From: Daldinia sp. FL1419 | Taxonomy: Eukaryota > Ascomycota > Sordariomycetes > Xylariales > Hypoxylaceae | Assembly: GCA_025201765.1 (NCBI GenBank) | Contig: MU623341.1 | Coordinates: 124,001 to 188,000, forward strand | Reading direction: 5' to 3' | DNA: 64,000 bases | Shown here: positions 31,187 to 41,553 of the stretch, piece after piece | Position numbering within the stretch: position 1 is the stretch's first letter | Layout: the number at the start of each line of letters is the position of its first letter | The notes under the pieces: generated by a model | What the model saw: the letters and a program-made list of their open reading frames with translations, nothing else | The model's database searches: none | What the model was told of the DNA's origin: nothing | Program-made: the position numbers and the translations under genes

Positions 31187-34065
31187 CTATTGTAATTCAG
31201 CAGCTACTAATTTCAAAATCTCCTCGACACTCTTGCGCGCATTCTTCGGGTTCTTCGCTATAGCCTGCCAAACCTCCCCGTGGCGAGGTTCCACACTGAC
31301 ACACTTGCTGATGACCTCTTCGCGTTTCTCCTGTGTCCCGTGCTCGAGCAGAAACTTGTAGTACCACGCCCAACTATCACCTAGATCCGAGTCCCTCACC
31401 AGCGCTTTCTCGAACCAATTCTGCGCCTTTTCGAGCCGCCGCTCGCCCCAAAAGACGCGAGCTACGGTGACTAGAAGCGAAGCGTCGTTATCTACTACCC
31501 TGATAGCCTCTAAAGCTCGGGGTTTGCGTTGCGGCCGTGTCGTCAGGTACCATATCTTTTCGCACCATAGGATACCTTGATCTGCCTTAGGCACGTCGTG
31601 TAGTGCCCGCTCCATGAGCGACTCGGCCTGCTTTGTGTTTTGCGCTCGTCTTTCCACACGCACTGACTCGCGCCATAACTCGGCTGATTTGGGTACAGCA
31701 AGACGCGCGCGGTCGAGGACCGAACGAGCTTTGGGCAACTGACCTAGCTTTTCTTCTAAGCGGGAGTAAAGTAGCCATAGTGGGACCGATTTAGGTACTG
31801 CCTTAACTCCTGTGCTATAAGCTTCGCGAGCTTGTAGCGGTTTGTCTAAATCTTCGTAAATCTGACCCTTCATCATCCAGAGCTTAGCAGAGGCGGGGAA
31901 CAGGTTGAGGGCTTGCTGAACGAGATCTAGGGCCGCGTCAAGGTCATCTAGCTGCCTTTCAAAGGCGGCGCTCTTCATCCATACACGGTCGGTCGGGGCT
32001 TCCTGTCTCGCCGTCTTGAGCAGACCTCGGGCCTGCTCGGTCTGGCCGTTCTCAGCCTCGAGCTTAACTGCTGCTAACCAAATATCCTCGTTGTTTGGAT
32101 TTTGCTGGAAAGCTCTTGCTAGAACACGACGTGCGTTGTCAATCTCTCCAGCTTGCCATTTTTCCTTTGCAAGCATCATCCATAATACCTCGCTACGAGG
32201 TACAGCATTGACGGCCTTCTCAAGAACTTGCCACAGATCCTCCTTCGAACCATGGTTTCTTTCGAGATCCGCAGCTGCTAACCAAATCGTTTTGCTTGTG
32301 GGGAATACCCGAAGAGCATATGCGAATATAGCTCGAGCCGTTTCATACATACCTCGATTAATGCTTCCACGCGCATCATCTAACCAGGTATCCTTGCGGT
32401 CGTCGTCCTCGTCCAGACCATAACCGAGGGTTTCCCGAATGATGGCGCTACATGTAATTATAGCGCCCTCCCGCTCGCACTTTTCTGCTTCTGCTATCCA
32501 TTCCTCCCGCTTCGGCATCGCGGACTCCTTGACGAGGACCTGTGCAGCACGCTTCATGACATTGACCTTTTCTCCTTGACCTAGCTGCTCTTGCAATCTC
32601 GCAGCGGCTATCCAAATCTCATGGGATGTCGGACAGTGCTTACGAGCCTTGTTCAGTACCTTCTGCGCATTCTCGGGCGTCTCAAGCCTAGCCAACGCCA
32701 GCCACAGATCCACGGATAGTGGGATAAGTTCCGTGGCCTTCGCTAAAAGTAGTCTGGCATCATCCGGGTCTTCTTCTAAGTTGACAGCTTCTTTCCATAA
32801 GGCTTCCGATTCTGGTATATGATCCAGGGCATGTCGTATAACTCTTTTTTTCGATCTCGTATCATCTTCTAATTTCATCGCTTCGACCCATAACCGCACC
32901 GAGCGATTGTTTTTATGAATGGCTTGTGCTGCAATGACCTTGGCGTTGCGTCCTTCGTTAAGTCGGATGCTCTCGAGCCAAACGTCCTCGTTCTTGGGGC
33001 AGTGTTCGCAGCCTCGTGCGATAACGTTCCGCGCTGCCACAATCTTACCAGCCAGTTCCTCAAGACGAGCAGCAGCAATCCAACCGGGACCATTGTTCGG
33101 GTTAGTCTTGATGACGGACTCGAGAAGTTCTCTGACCCTGTTGATATCGCCCACCTGAGCCGCGCTTTCTGGTAGTTGGGATTTTGCTAGACTTGTCAGG
33201 TAACCTTTGGGGTCGACACTCGTTGCGCTTCCAGATGTGGCACTGCCGCTCTGTGATGCTTGGTCTAGCCTAACTTGAAGCACCTTGTCTCTGGCTTGTC
33301 CAATCTTGGCGAAATTTGTCATTGTCCCGTCCTGGTTACTTGAGCCACCGGCCGTCGATGCCGCACCATCCTCGACTATGGTGCTCCCAAGCTCACCGGC
33401 ACTCCCTGCGGCAGCCAATACGCTATCCGGGACGGCATAGAACCGTTGTTGCCTCGCTTGTTTGCTTCGCCTATTCTTTCCTGTGAGATCTCCAACTTCG
33501 GGCAAAGCAGCCCATTCTTCTTCGGTGACGCTTTCTAGTCCTCGCTTTAGGTCGGCGAATTGTTGTTGGATCTTGGGGTTTTTGCGCTCGTATTCTTCTT
33601 GTTCTGCTTTTTCGCGGGCTTCCCTATTCGTATAAAATAATCGTCGGTAATCTGTTCAAACTAACTTCGGGATGAACTGTGAACTGGCCGGGGAATCTGA
33701 ATGGGAATAACTAACCTTCTCGCCCTTCGGCGCTTATCCATCTTTTCATCTATCTCTCTGTATATCCTATCCGCCTCATCGTCATCTTTATCGTAGACTC
33801 CACCTGCAAAGAGGCCGACCTCATTATCTGGGTCTTGGTATCGGTCGTCATTGTCGTCTTCCTCGTCCTTTTTGCCCGGTGCCTCGCCGCCGAATCCTAG
33901 TTGCGCCGCACGCTTCGCGAGAGCTTCCTTGATCTGGTCTTCTGAAGGCCCTTCTCTGGCTGGACCTAAATCGGAACGCGTAGTAAAACCTGTGGCGCCA
34001 CGTCCTAAACCTGCGACGTAGTTTTCGGGCGCCGGCTGGCTTAAGAAATCGCGTCGCCCAGTCAT
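31187..34065 (-). CDS. prp1: pre-mRNA splicing factor PRP6/Prp1 (U4/U6.U5 tri-snRNP)
   Basis: Exon 1 is 34065-33716 and exon 2 is 33623-31187, with a 92-nt intron (donor GTTAGT, acceptor ATAG). The spliced protein is 928 aa, near S. pombe Prp1 and human PRPF6. The N-terminus carries the PRP1 domain: RRDFLSQPAPENYVAGLGRG (residues 4-23), FTTRSDLGPA, and the acidic DPDNEVGLFAGGVYDKDDDE. The rest is a superhelix of HAT/TPR-like repeats (WIAAARLEELAG, DVWLESIRLN, LWLALARLE, IWLAAVKLEAENG). The factor bridges U5 and U4/U6 snRNPs for tri-snRNP assembly in the nucleus. It is divergent from DIM1. Confidence 0.96.
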
Positions 34066-34549
34066 ATTATATTGTTTTGATCTAAAGATCAAACAAATCT
34101 GAAATATCGTCCTCTCTGAAATAATTTGCTGATAAATAAGCAAAGGTGGTATGTGACTGAGCGCGCCGACACTAACGGTAAAAAAAAAAAGAGATTGTTT
34201 CTAGGTTAAGCTGTTGTTATTTGATTTGTATACAGTTGAAAGCTTTACTAGGCTGCTAGGTACAATAAGAAAGTATCCAAGAACTAAAGCGACGGACCTA
34301 GCTTAGCGCTACAGGGGTAAGTCGTGGTTACAGGGATATAGATAACGATAAAAGTTCCGATAAACGATAACGAGCCACGCAACATCGAAAAACCCTACGA
34401 AAAAAAGTTGAGTTAGGAAAGTTCGCGGATCGCATTGCCCCTCTGTCCCTCTGCCCCTCTACAATTGCCTCTCGGTCCTGTACACATTTTACAGGGAAAA
34501 AGGATATTTCGATTTTAACTCGTTCATTTAAATATCCGAGTGCCTCAAG
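34066..34549. promoter_or_regulatory. divergent promoter between PRP6-like gene and DIM1
   Basis: These 484 bp hold both start regions. A-runs occur at about 34180-34189 and an AT-rich band lies mid-way. The DIM1 side is C/T-rich with repeated CCCCTCTGTCCC-like words (34438-34462). I see no telobox or HomolD box. Confidence 0.6.
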
Positions 34550-35832
34550 ATGGGCAAGGCAAAGGCAGCTAAGCGCGGAGGCGCAAATTCGACCCCGTAC
34601 GAGCGACCTGCTAAGAGTGCGGCGACCAACAATGTCTTCAAATTCAGCAAAGATTTCGGTCAACATATTCTAAAGAATCCGGGTATCGCAGAGAGCATTG
34701 TCGCAAAAGCATACCTCAAACCCACAGACACAGTACTTGAAGTTGGTCCTGGTACGGGAAATCTAACAGTTAAGATCCTCGAGCAAGCTAAGAAGGTTAT
34801 TGTAAGTCTGCACGATGATATGATGGACACCTATGTCGACTGAATTATCAAACTAATCGCAATCGCCAACAGGCAGTGGAAATGGACCCTCGAATGGCTG
34901 CCGAAACGACGAAACGTGTGCAAGGGAAACCGGAACAGAAACGATTAGAGGTTCTTTTAGGAGATGTGATCAAAACCACACTCCCCCCTTTCGACGTGTG
35001 CATCTCGAATACCCCCTACCAAATTTCGTCGCCTTTGGTTTTCAAACTTCTCTCTCTTCCGAACCCACCAAGAACATGTGTTCTCATGTTCCAGCGCGAA
35101 TTCGCGCTCCGCCTCACGGCTCGACCAAACGATCCTCTCTACTGTCGCTTATCGGTTAATGCGCAATTCTGGGCGCGTAGGTTAATTCTACTCTCCCTCC
35201 GAGAAACGATGCTGACTCTGGCCACCGTAGGTATAACACACATCCTAAAAGTTGGAAGAAACAATTTCCGACCTCCTCCCCAAGTTGATTCTAGTGTCGT
35301 ACGAATCGAGCCCAAACTCGGCTCGGAACGTCCGAATATCAGCTTCGAAGAATGGGATGGTATGCTACGTGTATGTTTCAACCGGCGAAATAAGACTCTA
35401 AGGGCTTCGTGGCTCGGTAACAAGGAAGTCCTCTCCATGCTAGAGCGCAACTATCGACTATGGTGCGCTACGAATGACATCCCTGTCGATGATACTATTG
35501 CGGAAGAGGAAGAAGACGACGATAACGAGATGGAGGTTGACGAGAACGTGCCGCCGAGCGCCGGCGACGAAGAGGAATGGGGTGGTATCATGGATGTCGA
35601 TGGAGCAGATGATGATACGCCGTCGTTCTTTAAGGAGTCCATGAAAACAGAGGTACCGAAAACAAAAAGCAAGCGGAAGAAGACGAGGGTCGCCTTATTA
35701 GTCAAGGAAAAAGTCCGAAAAGTCCTGGAAGACGTGACCGAACTTGCCGATAAGAGAAGCGGCAAATGTGACGAGAACGACTTCTTACGTCTTCTAGCGG
35801 CCTTCAACGCGGAAGGTATTCATTTCTCTTAA
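34550..35832 (+). CDS. DIM1: 18S rRNA N6,N6-dimethyladenosine transferase Dim1
   Basis: Exons are 34550-34801, 34873-35176 and 35231-35832; introns are 71 and 54 nt. The second intron (GTAGGT, branch CTGAC, acceptor CGTAG) has no stop and is a multiple of three, so an unspliced reading adds 18 foreign residues between NAQFWA and THILKVGRNNFRPPPQV. The product is 385 aa. SAM-binding motif I is EVGPGTGN (64-71), and the catalytic motif IV is NTPY (130-133). Dim1 dimethylates two adjacent adenines near the 3' end of 18S rRNA and is needed for 40S maturation. An acidic insert (EEEEDDDNEMEVDENV and on) makes it longer than the 318-aa yeast protein. Confidence 0.96.
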
Positions 35833-36134
35833 CATATCTAGCCACCCAACCGCGCGTATACAACATATGATTTACGATAGTCGGGCGTTTTCGGGGATTA
35901 CGGCTCATAAGCATAGGGCAATGGAGTTTGGGGACTGGGACGGCAAGGGAAGATTCATCCATACTTGATACACTGCCTACTGGCGGGTTGGCGATGAGGA
36001 TAATTATATTATGATGCGCATAGACGTCAATCGTACAGAACAATCCGTTCGGCCATTCCAGATGATCCTGCCATCAAACCTGACCTTAATCCCTTTCCAC
36101 CTAACTTAGGGAAAATGAGCACCTGCTAGCTCGT
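35833..36134. other. convergent spacer after DIM1
   Basis: These 302 bp separate two convergent genes. Nothing else is recognised. Confidence 0.6.
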
Positions 36135-36685
36135 TCATTTTCCGCCAAACCAGCTTGAGACACCACTCTTGGCTTTGGATGCCTCCGTTTCGACTTTCTT
36201 GTCGAACTCATCTACCTTCTTTAGAGCAGCAGCCTTGGCATCTTTCGCGTAGGCCTCGGCATCAGCGGCGGCCTTTCGCAGTTCAGATTCTGTCTTGTGA
36301 AGCTGTTTATGAAAGAATTGTTAGATATTAAGACTAAAAAGTTGCGGCATAAGATGACAATCTACTCACAGTCTTGTCGACCTTTGCACCAGCTTCAGCA
36401 CCGTACTTCTCGGCGTCTTTCCTAGCCTGGTCTCCTCGGCCGGGCAGCTCCGACTTGAATTGGGCAGAAACTCTGTGCGCGTCGGCTAATACGCATATGT
36501 TAGCCGATATACGACGCCTAAATATTTTGGAACTCGTCGCAGTATCTTCAGAGGACTCCCAAGACTGTCATACCTTCAGCTTGCTTCTGAGCGACTTTGG
36601 TGTTGCCGCCGGCACTGTATAGGTAATAACCGATACCACCAGCGGCGGTTAGGCCGAGGGCGAGGGGTAGTCTTGATCTCGACAT
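36135..36685 (-). CDS. small membrane-anchored helical protein (calcofluor-white-hypersensitive / LEA-like family), three exons
   Basis: Exons are 36685-36574, 36485-36370 and 36302-36135, with introns of 88 nt (donor GTATGA) and 67 nt (donor GTGAGT). The product is 131 aa. Residues 8-22 (LALGLTAAGGIGYYLY) form one membrane helix right after MSRSR. The rest is a charged, Ala/Lys/Glu-rich amphipathic helix (KDAEKYGAEAGAKVDK, RKAAADAEAYAKDAKAAALK) ending SSWFGGK. Fungal proteins of this form are usually named calcofluor white hypersensitive protein. A mitochondrial membrane location is plausible from the N-terminal anchor but unproven. The family name is from memory; function is not established. 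Confidence 0.8.
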
Positions 36686-37849
36686 TGTGGCTTTTAGGTA
36701 CAGGGTGAAATTATTTGGTATCGACGAGTCGTATATCAAAAATTATCCAGATATCCGGATCTTATAAGTCTTTTGGGGGGAGTTTGAGAATTTGTTACAA
36801 AAAAGGAGAAGGTATTGGAAGTTATTGGACTGATACGGTTTGAGGAAGAACAAGAAGTAATTTATTATTTAACTATAACGAATCACTACGTAGGTGTAAT
36901 TTATATAGCATACGACATTAGCTCTGGGTGCTTCCCGGCCTTTTGCCTTAGTACTCCAGGTATGTTGCTGGTAAGTACCTGGGTAGTTGCTCGATTATCA
37001 CCAGATACATGACGTAGGTCATCTCAAATGCGGGTGGGGAGGAAGAAGGTGTAACGATGATGAGAGACTTAGGAGTAACCTAGCTGCAAGGTCGAAATAT
37101 ACCGGTCTATTCAGGTTACTTCCAAGTCTCCTTCTTCCCAGCCTAGCCCGCGGTCAGTTTGATACCCCACATTCAAAGCCGTTTCAGTCGCGACCGTGAT
37201 GACCTTGCTTCAAATCTTTACATATGTAGTAGTAGGTACGCTAATAAGCGTTAGGTTAACAAGTACGTACATGGGCTGTAAGTTTTTTTATTATGGATTT
37301 ATTAGTACGGATTGTTTTTGAATTACATCATCAACTACATTCCTGATATCGTGAAATTCAATTGTGGGTGTCTGCACTTATTAGGTGCCTAGATTCCTAG
37401 AAGCTCAATAACGTACTATCGTTAGGTATTACCCATGCAAAATACAGATACCTACACGGCTACACGCGTAATTCGTATGCCTGAGGCTTGAAGCTCGGCC
37501 AAGCTCAGAGCTGCATGCATGCTACAGCTTATTGCCGGTTACCTGAGCTGTCGCCAACTTAGCTTTTTACCAGTCTGCCAGTTTACATCCAGCTTGGTTT
37601 AGCCTCCTTCGTCATCGATGTGAGCTACCCGGCGCGAACATTTTAGCTTCTTAAACATTTTATTGCCTAGCTTCTTAACTTGGTCTCGGATAGCACCGTC
37701 TAGTTCAGTACTCCCCCTCCTTCACCCGCCGAATAATCCCCTTCTTAGCCAGGACTCAATACGAATGATGATATCTTACCCACTTCGTTCTTATGTTATT
37801 ATCAACTAGATGACTCTTTCCATTATGCTGGATTTGTCTAAGTTAAACG
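36686..37849. other. 1.16-kb divergent spacer
   Basis: This is the upstream region of two divergent genes. No gene is seen. It contains scattered TAGGT/ACCTA words and AT-rich stretches. Confidence 0.6.
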
Positions 37850-39184
37850 ATGCCCAAAACGAACGCGCGTCTGCGCAGCTCTCGTCGCGTCCCTCCGCTG
37901 AAAGATAGCGAGATTGATCATGAAATTAGTCTAGTAGACCACTCGGCACCGATTGAGGAGCCTCGTCCTCCTACTTCCGAAGCGGGCGATAATGTCGACC
38001 CGTCTATTTCAAATCAGCCTCTAATTTCATCCGACAGTAGAGCCCCGTCTACCCAACCTCCCGAAGTTGATGATGTTCAACCAAGCAATGATAGTCCCGT
38101 CGAGGCAGGTCCCTCCGGCGAATGTGATATATCCCAAGCTTCTGTAAAATATACCGACGGCTCGATAATTGGGAAAAGGCCTACGTCGAAAAAAGAGAGT
38201 GACCTTGAAAGGACACTTAGCAAGAACAAGCCGCGGCCGCGGCCGTCTAAAGAAGTCGAAACAGCGATTGACATATTGTACGAGAACCAGCGCGGGGGTT
38301 TCCTTTGCGGCATCCCTCTATTCTCTTCTGCGGCGCTGGGCAATTTGGATCCTCCACCTTGGACTAACTTTGCTCACAAGCCAAGCCCGACAGATATACA
38401 TACCGCCCAAGTACCGGACCCGAGCTGGGAATGGGCTTGGCCCGAATGGCGCATAAATAGAGACGAGACTATACAGACCGATAGTGATGGTTGGGAATAC
38501 TCGTTTATGTTTTCTAAGAAATTCTCATGGCATGGTCCTAAGTGGTACAATTCATTCGTACGGAGGAGAGCATGGATCAGAAGGCGGATAAAGAAGGGCC
38601 ACGGATACCAGATGAATGACCCTCACATGAACAACGAGTATTTCTCGATAGCTCCCTCGAGGATAGGGTCTCGGATCTCTCAGGACACGTCTCGAAGATC
38701 GAGGGATGGGGACGAAGCAGTAGCCATGGTAGAAATCACAACGACTGACGAGCTGATGTTTGTGCTGAGAAAGTCTCGTATCGACCGGGAAAAGCTTGAG
38801 GCCGTAGAAAACTACATTGAACGTTGTACGGACGATTTACAAAAATTGCAGGATCATATGCACGAGATCATGTCTTTGTTTGTGTTCCAGGCGACCCGGA
38901 AGCTCCTCCTAGCGAAGCTCATACAGCTCCACGACGACCAAGTGGACAAGAGGCAGAAGGGAAAGTTCCTCGCCACGCAACAAAAGGCCGAAAACCTGGC
39001 CGCGGCTATTAAACACGCCGATGAGGAGGTCCGAAGGCTGGAGTATTGGAGCGACATCAAAGGGATGGCAGAGAGTGGAGAGTCTCGAGGTGCTGTGGAC
39101 TGTGGGAAAGGATGGGATCGCGATTGGGTAGGACTCGACAAGAGCGGACCAAGAGGTGTCAGGGAGGGCGGCGAGCTTCCATAA
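37850..39184 (+). CDS. DysF (peroxin/dysferlin) domain protein, Mug65/Spo73-like
   Basis: 444-aa single-exon protein. Residues 1-130 are disordered. The DysF core spans about 145-255: VETAIDILYENQRGGFLCGI and PPPWTNF, then the paired tryptophan motifs WEWAWPEWRI and DGWEYSFMF, and WHGPKWYNSFVRRRAWIRRR, the classic DysFN and DysFC signature. Residues 290-415 are mostly helical with a coiled-coil tendency (REKLEAVENYIERCTDDLQK). There is no transmembrane segment, unlike Pex30-type reticulon-DysF proteins. The architecture fits S. pombe Mug65 and yeast Spo73, which act in meiosis and prospore-membrane extension; a similar lipid/membrane-contact role is inferred. Confidence 0.82.
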   Translation: MPKTNARLRSSRRVPPLKDSEIDHEISLVDHSAPIEEPRPPTSEAGDNVDPSISNQPLISSDSRAPSTQPPEVDDVQPSNDSPVEAGPSGECDISQASVKYTDGSIIGKRPTSKKESDLERTLSKNKPRPRPSKEVETAIDILYENQRGGFLCGIPLFSSAALGNLDPPPWTNFAHKPSPTDIHTAQVPDPSWEWAWPEWRINRDETIQTDSDGWEYSFMFSKKFSWHGPKWYNSFVRRRAWIRRRIKKGHGYQMNDPHMNNEYFSIAPSRIGSRISQDTSRRSRDGDEAVAMVEITTTDELMFVLRKSRIDREKLEAVENYIERCTDDLQKLQDHMHEIMSLFVFQATRKLLLAKLIQLHDDQVDKRQKGKFLATQQKAENLAAAIKHADEEVRRLEYWSDIKGMAESGESRGAVDCGKGWDRDWVGLDKSGPRGVREGGELP

Positions 39185-39798
39185 TAAGCTTCGCCTGCCT
39201 TATCACGGCCATGACACAGCATTACGTGTGGGGTTTAGGAGTAAACGGTCATATTTGAGATACCATTCATACGGTGTTATCGGTTAGGCAGGAGATACAC
39301 ATGTCGCACTACATAATATATCAGAATCGACTTTGACAAGTGTTTACCTATAGGCATCTACCATTCATATTTTCGGTGGGCTTATTAATTCGAAAATTAG
39401 CCATGCGCTTTGGGGGCGCGTGGCGTTTAACTAATATATCCTGTTCGAAAAACTGGCGTTGTCACTCCCAAGCCCCGAATGCGGATGAATAAGGGCAGGA
39501 ATATAAATAGACAACCCGATACGCACCGGCGTGGCCAATATTGGATTCGTAGCTGCAGAGATTCAATAATGGACAGGTTCGAGACCGTTGCATTTCCGGT
39601 TAGGCTGGCATCGCCTCGTGGCGGATACGACAGAAGGACCGGAAACATGCAGGCTTATGTTGCGATTTTGATTTCTCGCGGGGATAAGCAGCTTAATCCA
39701 GACAGAAAAAAAGGATTAAATGGAGGTCGGAGCCTATATGCCGGATTTTATATCCTAACTTAGTTGCTTAAGATGGTTTATTGAGAGGATATAATACC
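39185..39798. other. spacer upstream of the HHE gene
   Basis: A frame open from 39479 to 39763 has no recognisable content. This is probably promoter and leader of the following gene. Confidence 0.55.
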
Positions 39799-41247
39799 AT
39801 GTCCCTCTCCAAGACGGTGACGAGTATCCATCCTCTAGGCACCGGACGCTCTTCTCCCGCGAGAGTCACGTCGACGCTCGATTCCAGGGTTCTATCTGGT
39901 GCCGGTGAGGAAAAGAATGTCGATCGCAAGAAATGGGTAGACGAACCCTGGCCGCTTATCGAGCCTCTATCTCGGACTCGACGTGTATGTTTCTTTTTTT
40001 CTTTTTCTTTTTCTTTTTTCTTTTTTTTCTCCTTTACGTATATTTAGTTACTCGGGTGTGCTTCTGCGAACTTTACCTATACGACTATATTCGTGTAGAC
40101 TATCCATGTTAATTAACAATACCATGCATATATATAGATCGGACATCCAGCCCAATACATCGCCAACGAGGTAGTGCACATGCACAATGCAATGCTACGC
40201 GGTCTCAACGCATTATACCTCCAAGCCCCGTTTGTCCGGCTCCCCGTCGACGTATCCGATTTCTGCTTTCTGGCGCGAGTATGGGTTACTTGGGTGAAGG
40301 ATTACCATGACCACAGGGAGAATATTTTGATACCAAAGTGCGAGAAAGCGCTGGGGCTGGGAAAGGGGAGTTTGAAAGTTGCTTCGACTTTCACTGGGAT
40401 TGAAGGCGAGGGGAAGTGGCTTGGGATGGGGATGGGGATGGGGATGGGGATGGGGATGGGGATGGGGAAGGGGAAGGGGAAAGAAAAGGAGGGAGGGGAG
40501 TACGAAGTCGAGGGAAGCATACCAGTGCTTCTTCAGGACGTCCTCGACTACGTCGTCGCAACACACGCCGAGCCGACATCTTACTCCCCCTCGACACTAC
40601 AATCCCTCCTAGCCTCCCTCGCCAACACCCTCGTCCCGCATTTCCACAGACAAATCCCCCTGCTATCCCAAATGCAAGGCCTCTGCCTCGACACCTCATC
40701 TCCGTCCTCCACCTCCTCATCAACCAAGTCCTCGCAACGCTCCACTCCCCTCCCCCCATCTTCCAACTTCCTATCCCCACCCCACCTCCCCCCTTCATCC
40801 TCCTCCTCGCCCCCCTCCCTAGCCCACCTCCCCCAACCTTCCTCCCGCTCCTCCAAGCATTCCTCCTCCTCCAAACTCTCCTCCCCAGCCCCCTTAAAAT
40901 CAACCCTCCTAACCCAAATCCACATCTCCACCACAGCGTCCTTCAGCGCCTCCCAAGACCCCTTCACCGTCCTCCCCCTCCTCCTCCGCCTGCGCGACAT
41001 CTCCTACGACGGCCGCTCCGGCGACGGCGGCGTCTGGCCCCGCCTCTCCGCCCACGCGCTGTACGCTATCGCCGACCGCCTGTCCCTGAAACACGCTGCG
41101 TCCTGGCGCTTCCTTCCGTACGACGTCTGGGGACGGCCGCGGGAGCTCGAGTTTCTCGGGCGTGGGCGTGGGCGTGGGAATAGGAATGGGAATGGGGAGG
41201 ATGGAGGGGAGAAGGAAAGTGAGAAGAGGGAAAGCATAGGGCTGTGA
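39799..41247 (+). CDS. hemerythrin-like HHE-domain protein, two exons
   Basis: Exon 1 is 39799-39984 and exon 2 is 40138-41247, with a 153-nt intron (GTATGT then a long T/C tract, acceptor ATATAG). The product is 431 aa. Helix A reads GHPAQYIANEVVHMHNAMLR (64-83), and helix B contains DYHDHREN (117-124), giving the His/His-x-His/Glu pattern of fungal HHE proteins. The C-terminal part (DPFTVLPLLLRLRDISYDG, about 330-348) also fits that family. Residues 158-171 are (GM)7, encoded by a GGGATG repeat, and about 215-300 is Ser/Pro-rich. Iron binding and role are inferred; no partner is evident. The intron acceptor is the only choice I found that restores the HHE helix. Confidence 0.78.
40423..40464 (+). 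repeat. (GGGATG)7 coding microsatellite
   Basis: Seven perfect hexamers in frame encode (Gly-Met)7, then GGGAAG units encode Gly-Lys. Each unit carries a run of four G across its junction, so the coding strand could form a G-quadruplex. Length polymorphism is expected. Confidence 0.95.
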
Positions 41248-41553
41248 TGAAGAGAGGGATATGTACTATGATGGATGCCATATTAGATATTTAATCTCAT
41301 ATATAGGTGCCGAGTATGCAAGGGCATAATTTAGGGCAGGATAGGTATCTAAGCACATACTACCACGATTCATTCAAGACCTCATCTTCGATTCATTTCA
41401 CTTCACTTCAATTATGACCATCTAACTACATACATCATGGTATCATCTCTCATTCGCCGCGTCACATTACCGCGTCACGCCGTAACTACCTACCTAGGTA
41501 GGTACTCTACACTTAGGCCCCCTCCTAATCCTACCCATCCCCAACCCCATTAT
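41248..41553. other. convergent spacer
   Basis: These 306 bp lie between the HHE gene and DUG1, which converge. The spacer contains the longest copy of the dispersed palindrome. Confidence 0.65.
41487..41504. repeat. 18-bp palindrome TACCTACCTAGGTAGGTA
   Basis: A perfect 18-bp palindrome containing the decamer TACCTAGGTA. Exact decamers also occur at 1043, 4663, 15033, 19539, 23893, 49993, 58119 and 63302, all outside genes. Function is unknown. Confidence 0.85.

Noticed and set aside
40391..41183. Long overlapping frames on both strands (170 and 255 codons)
   Set aside because: They come from the GGGATG repeat and C-rich low-complexity tract of the HHE gene, giving Pro, Ser or Arg repeats.
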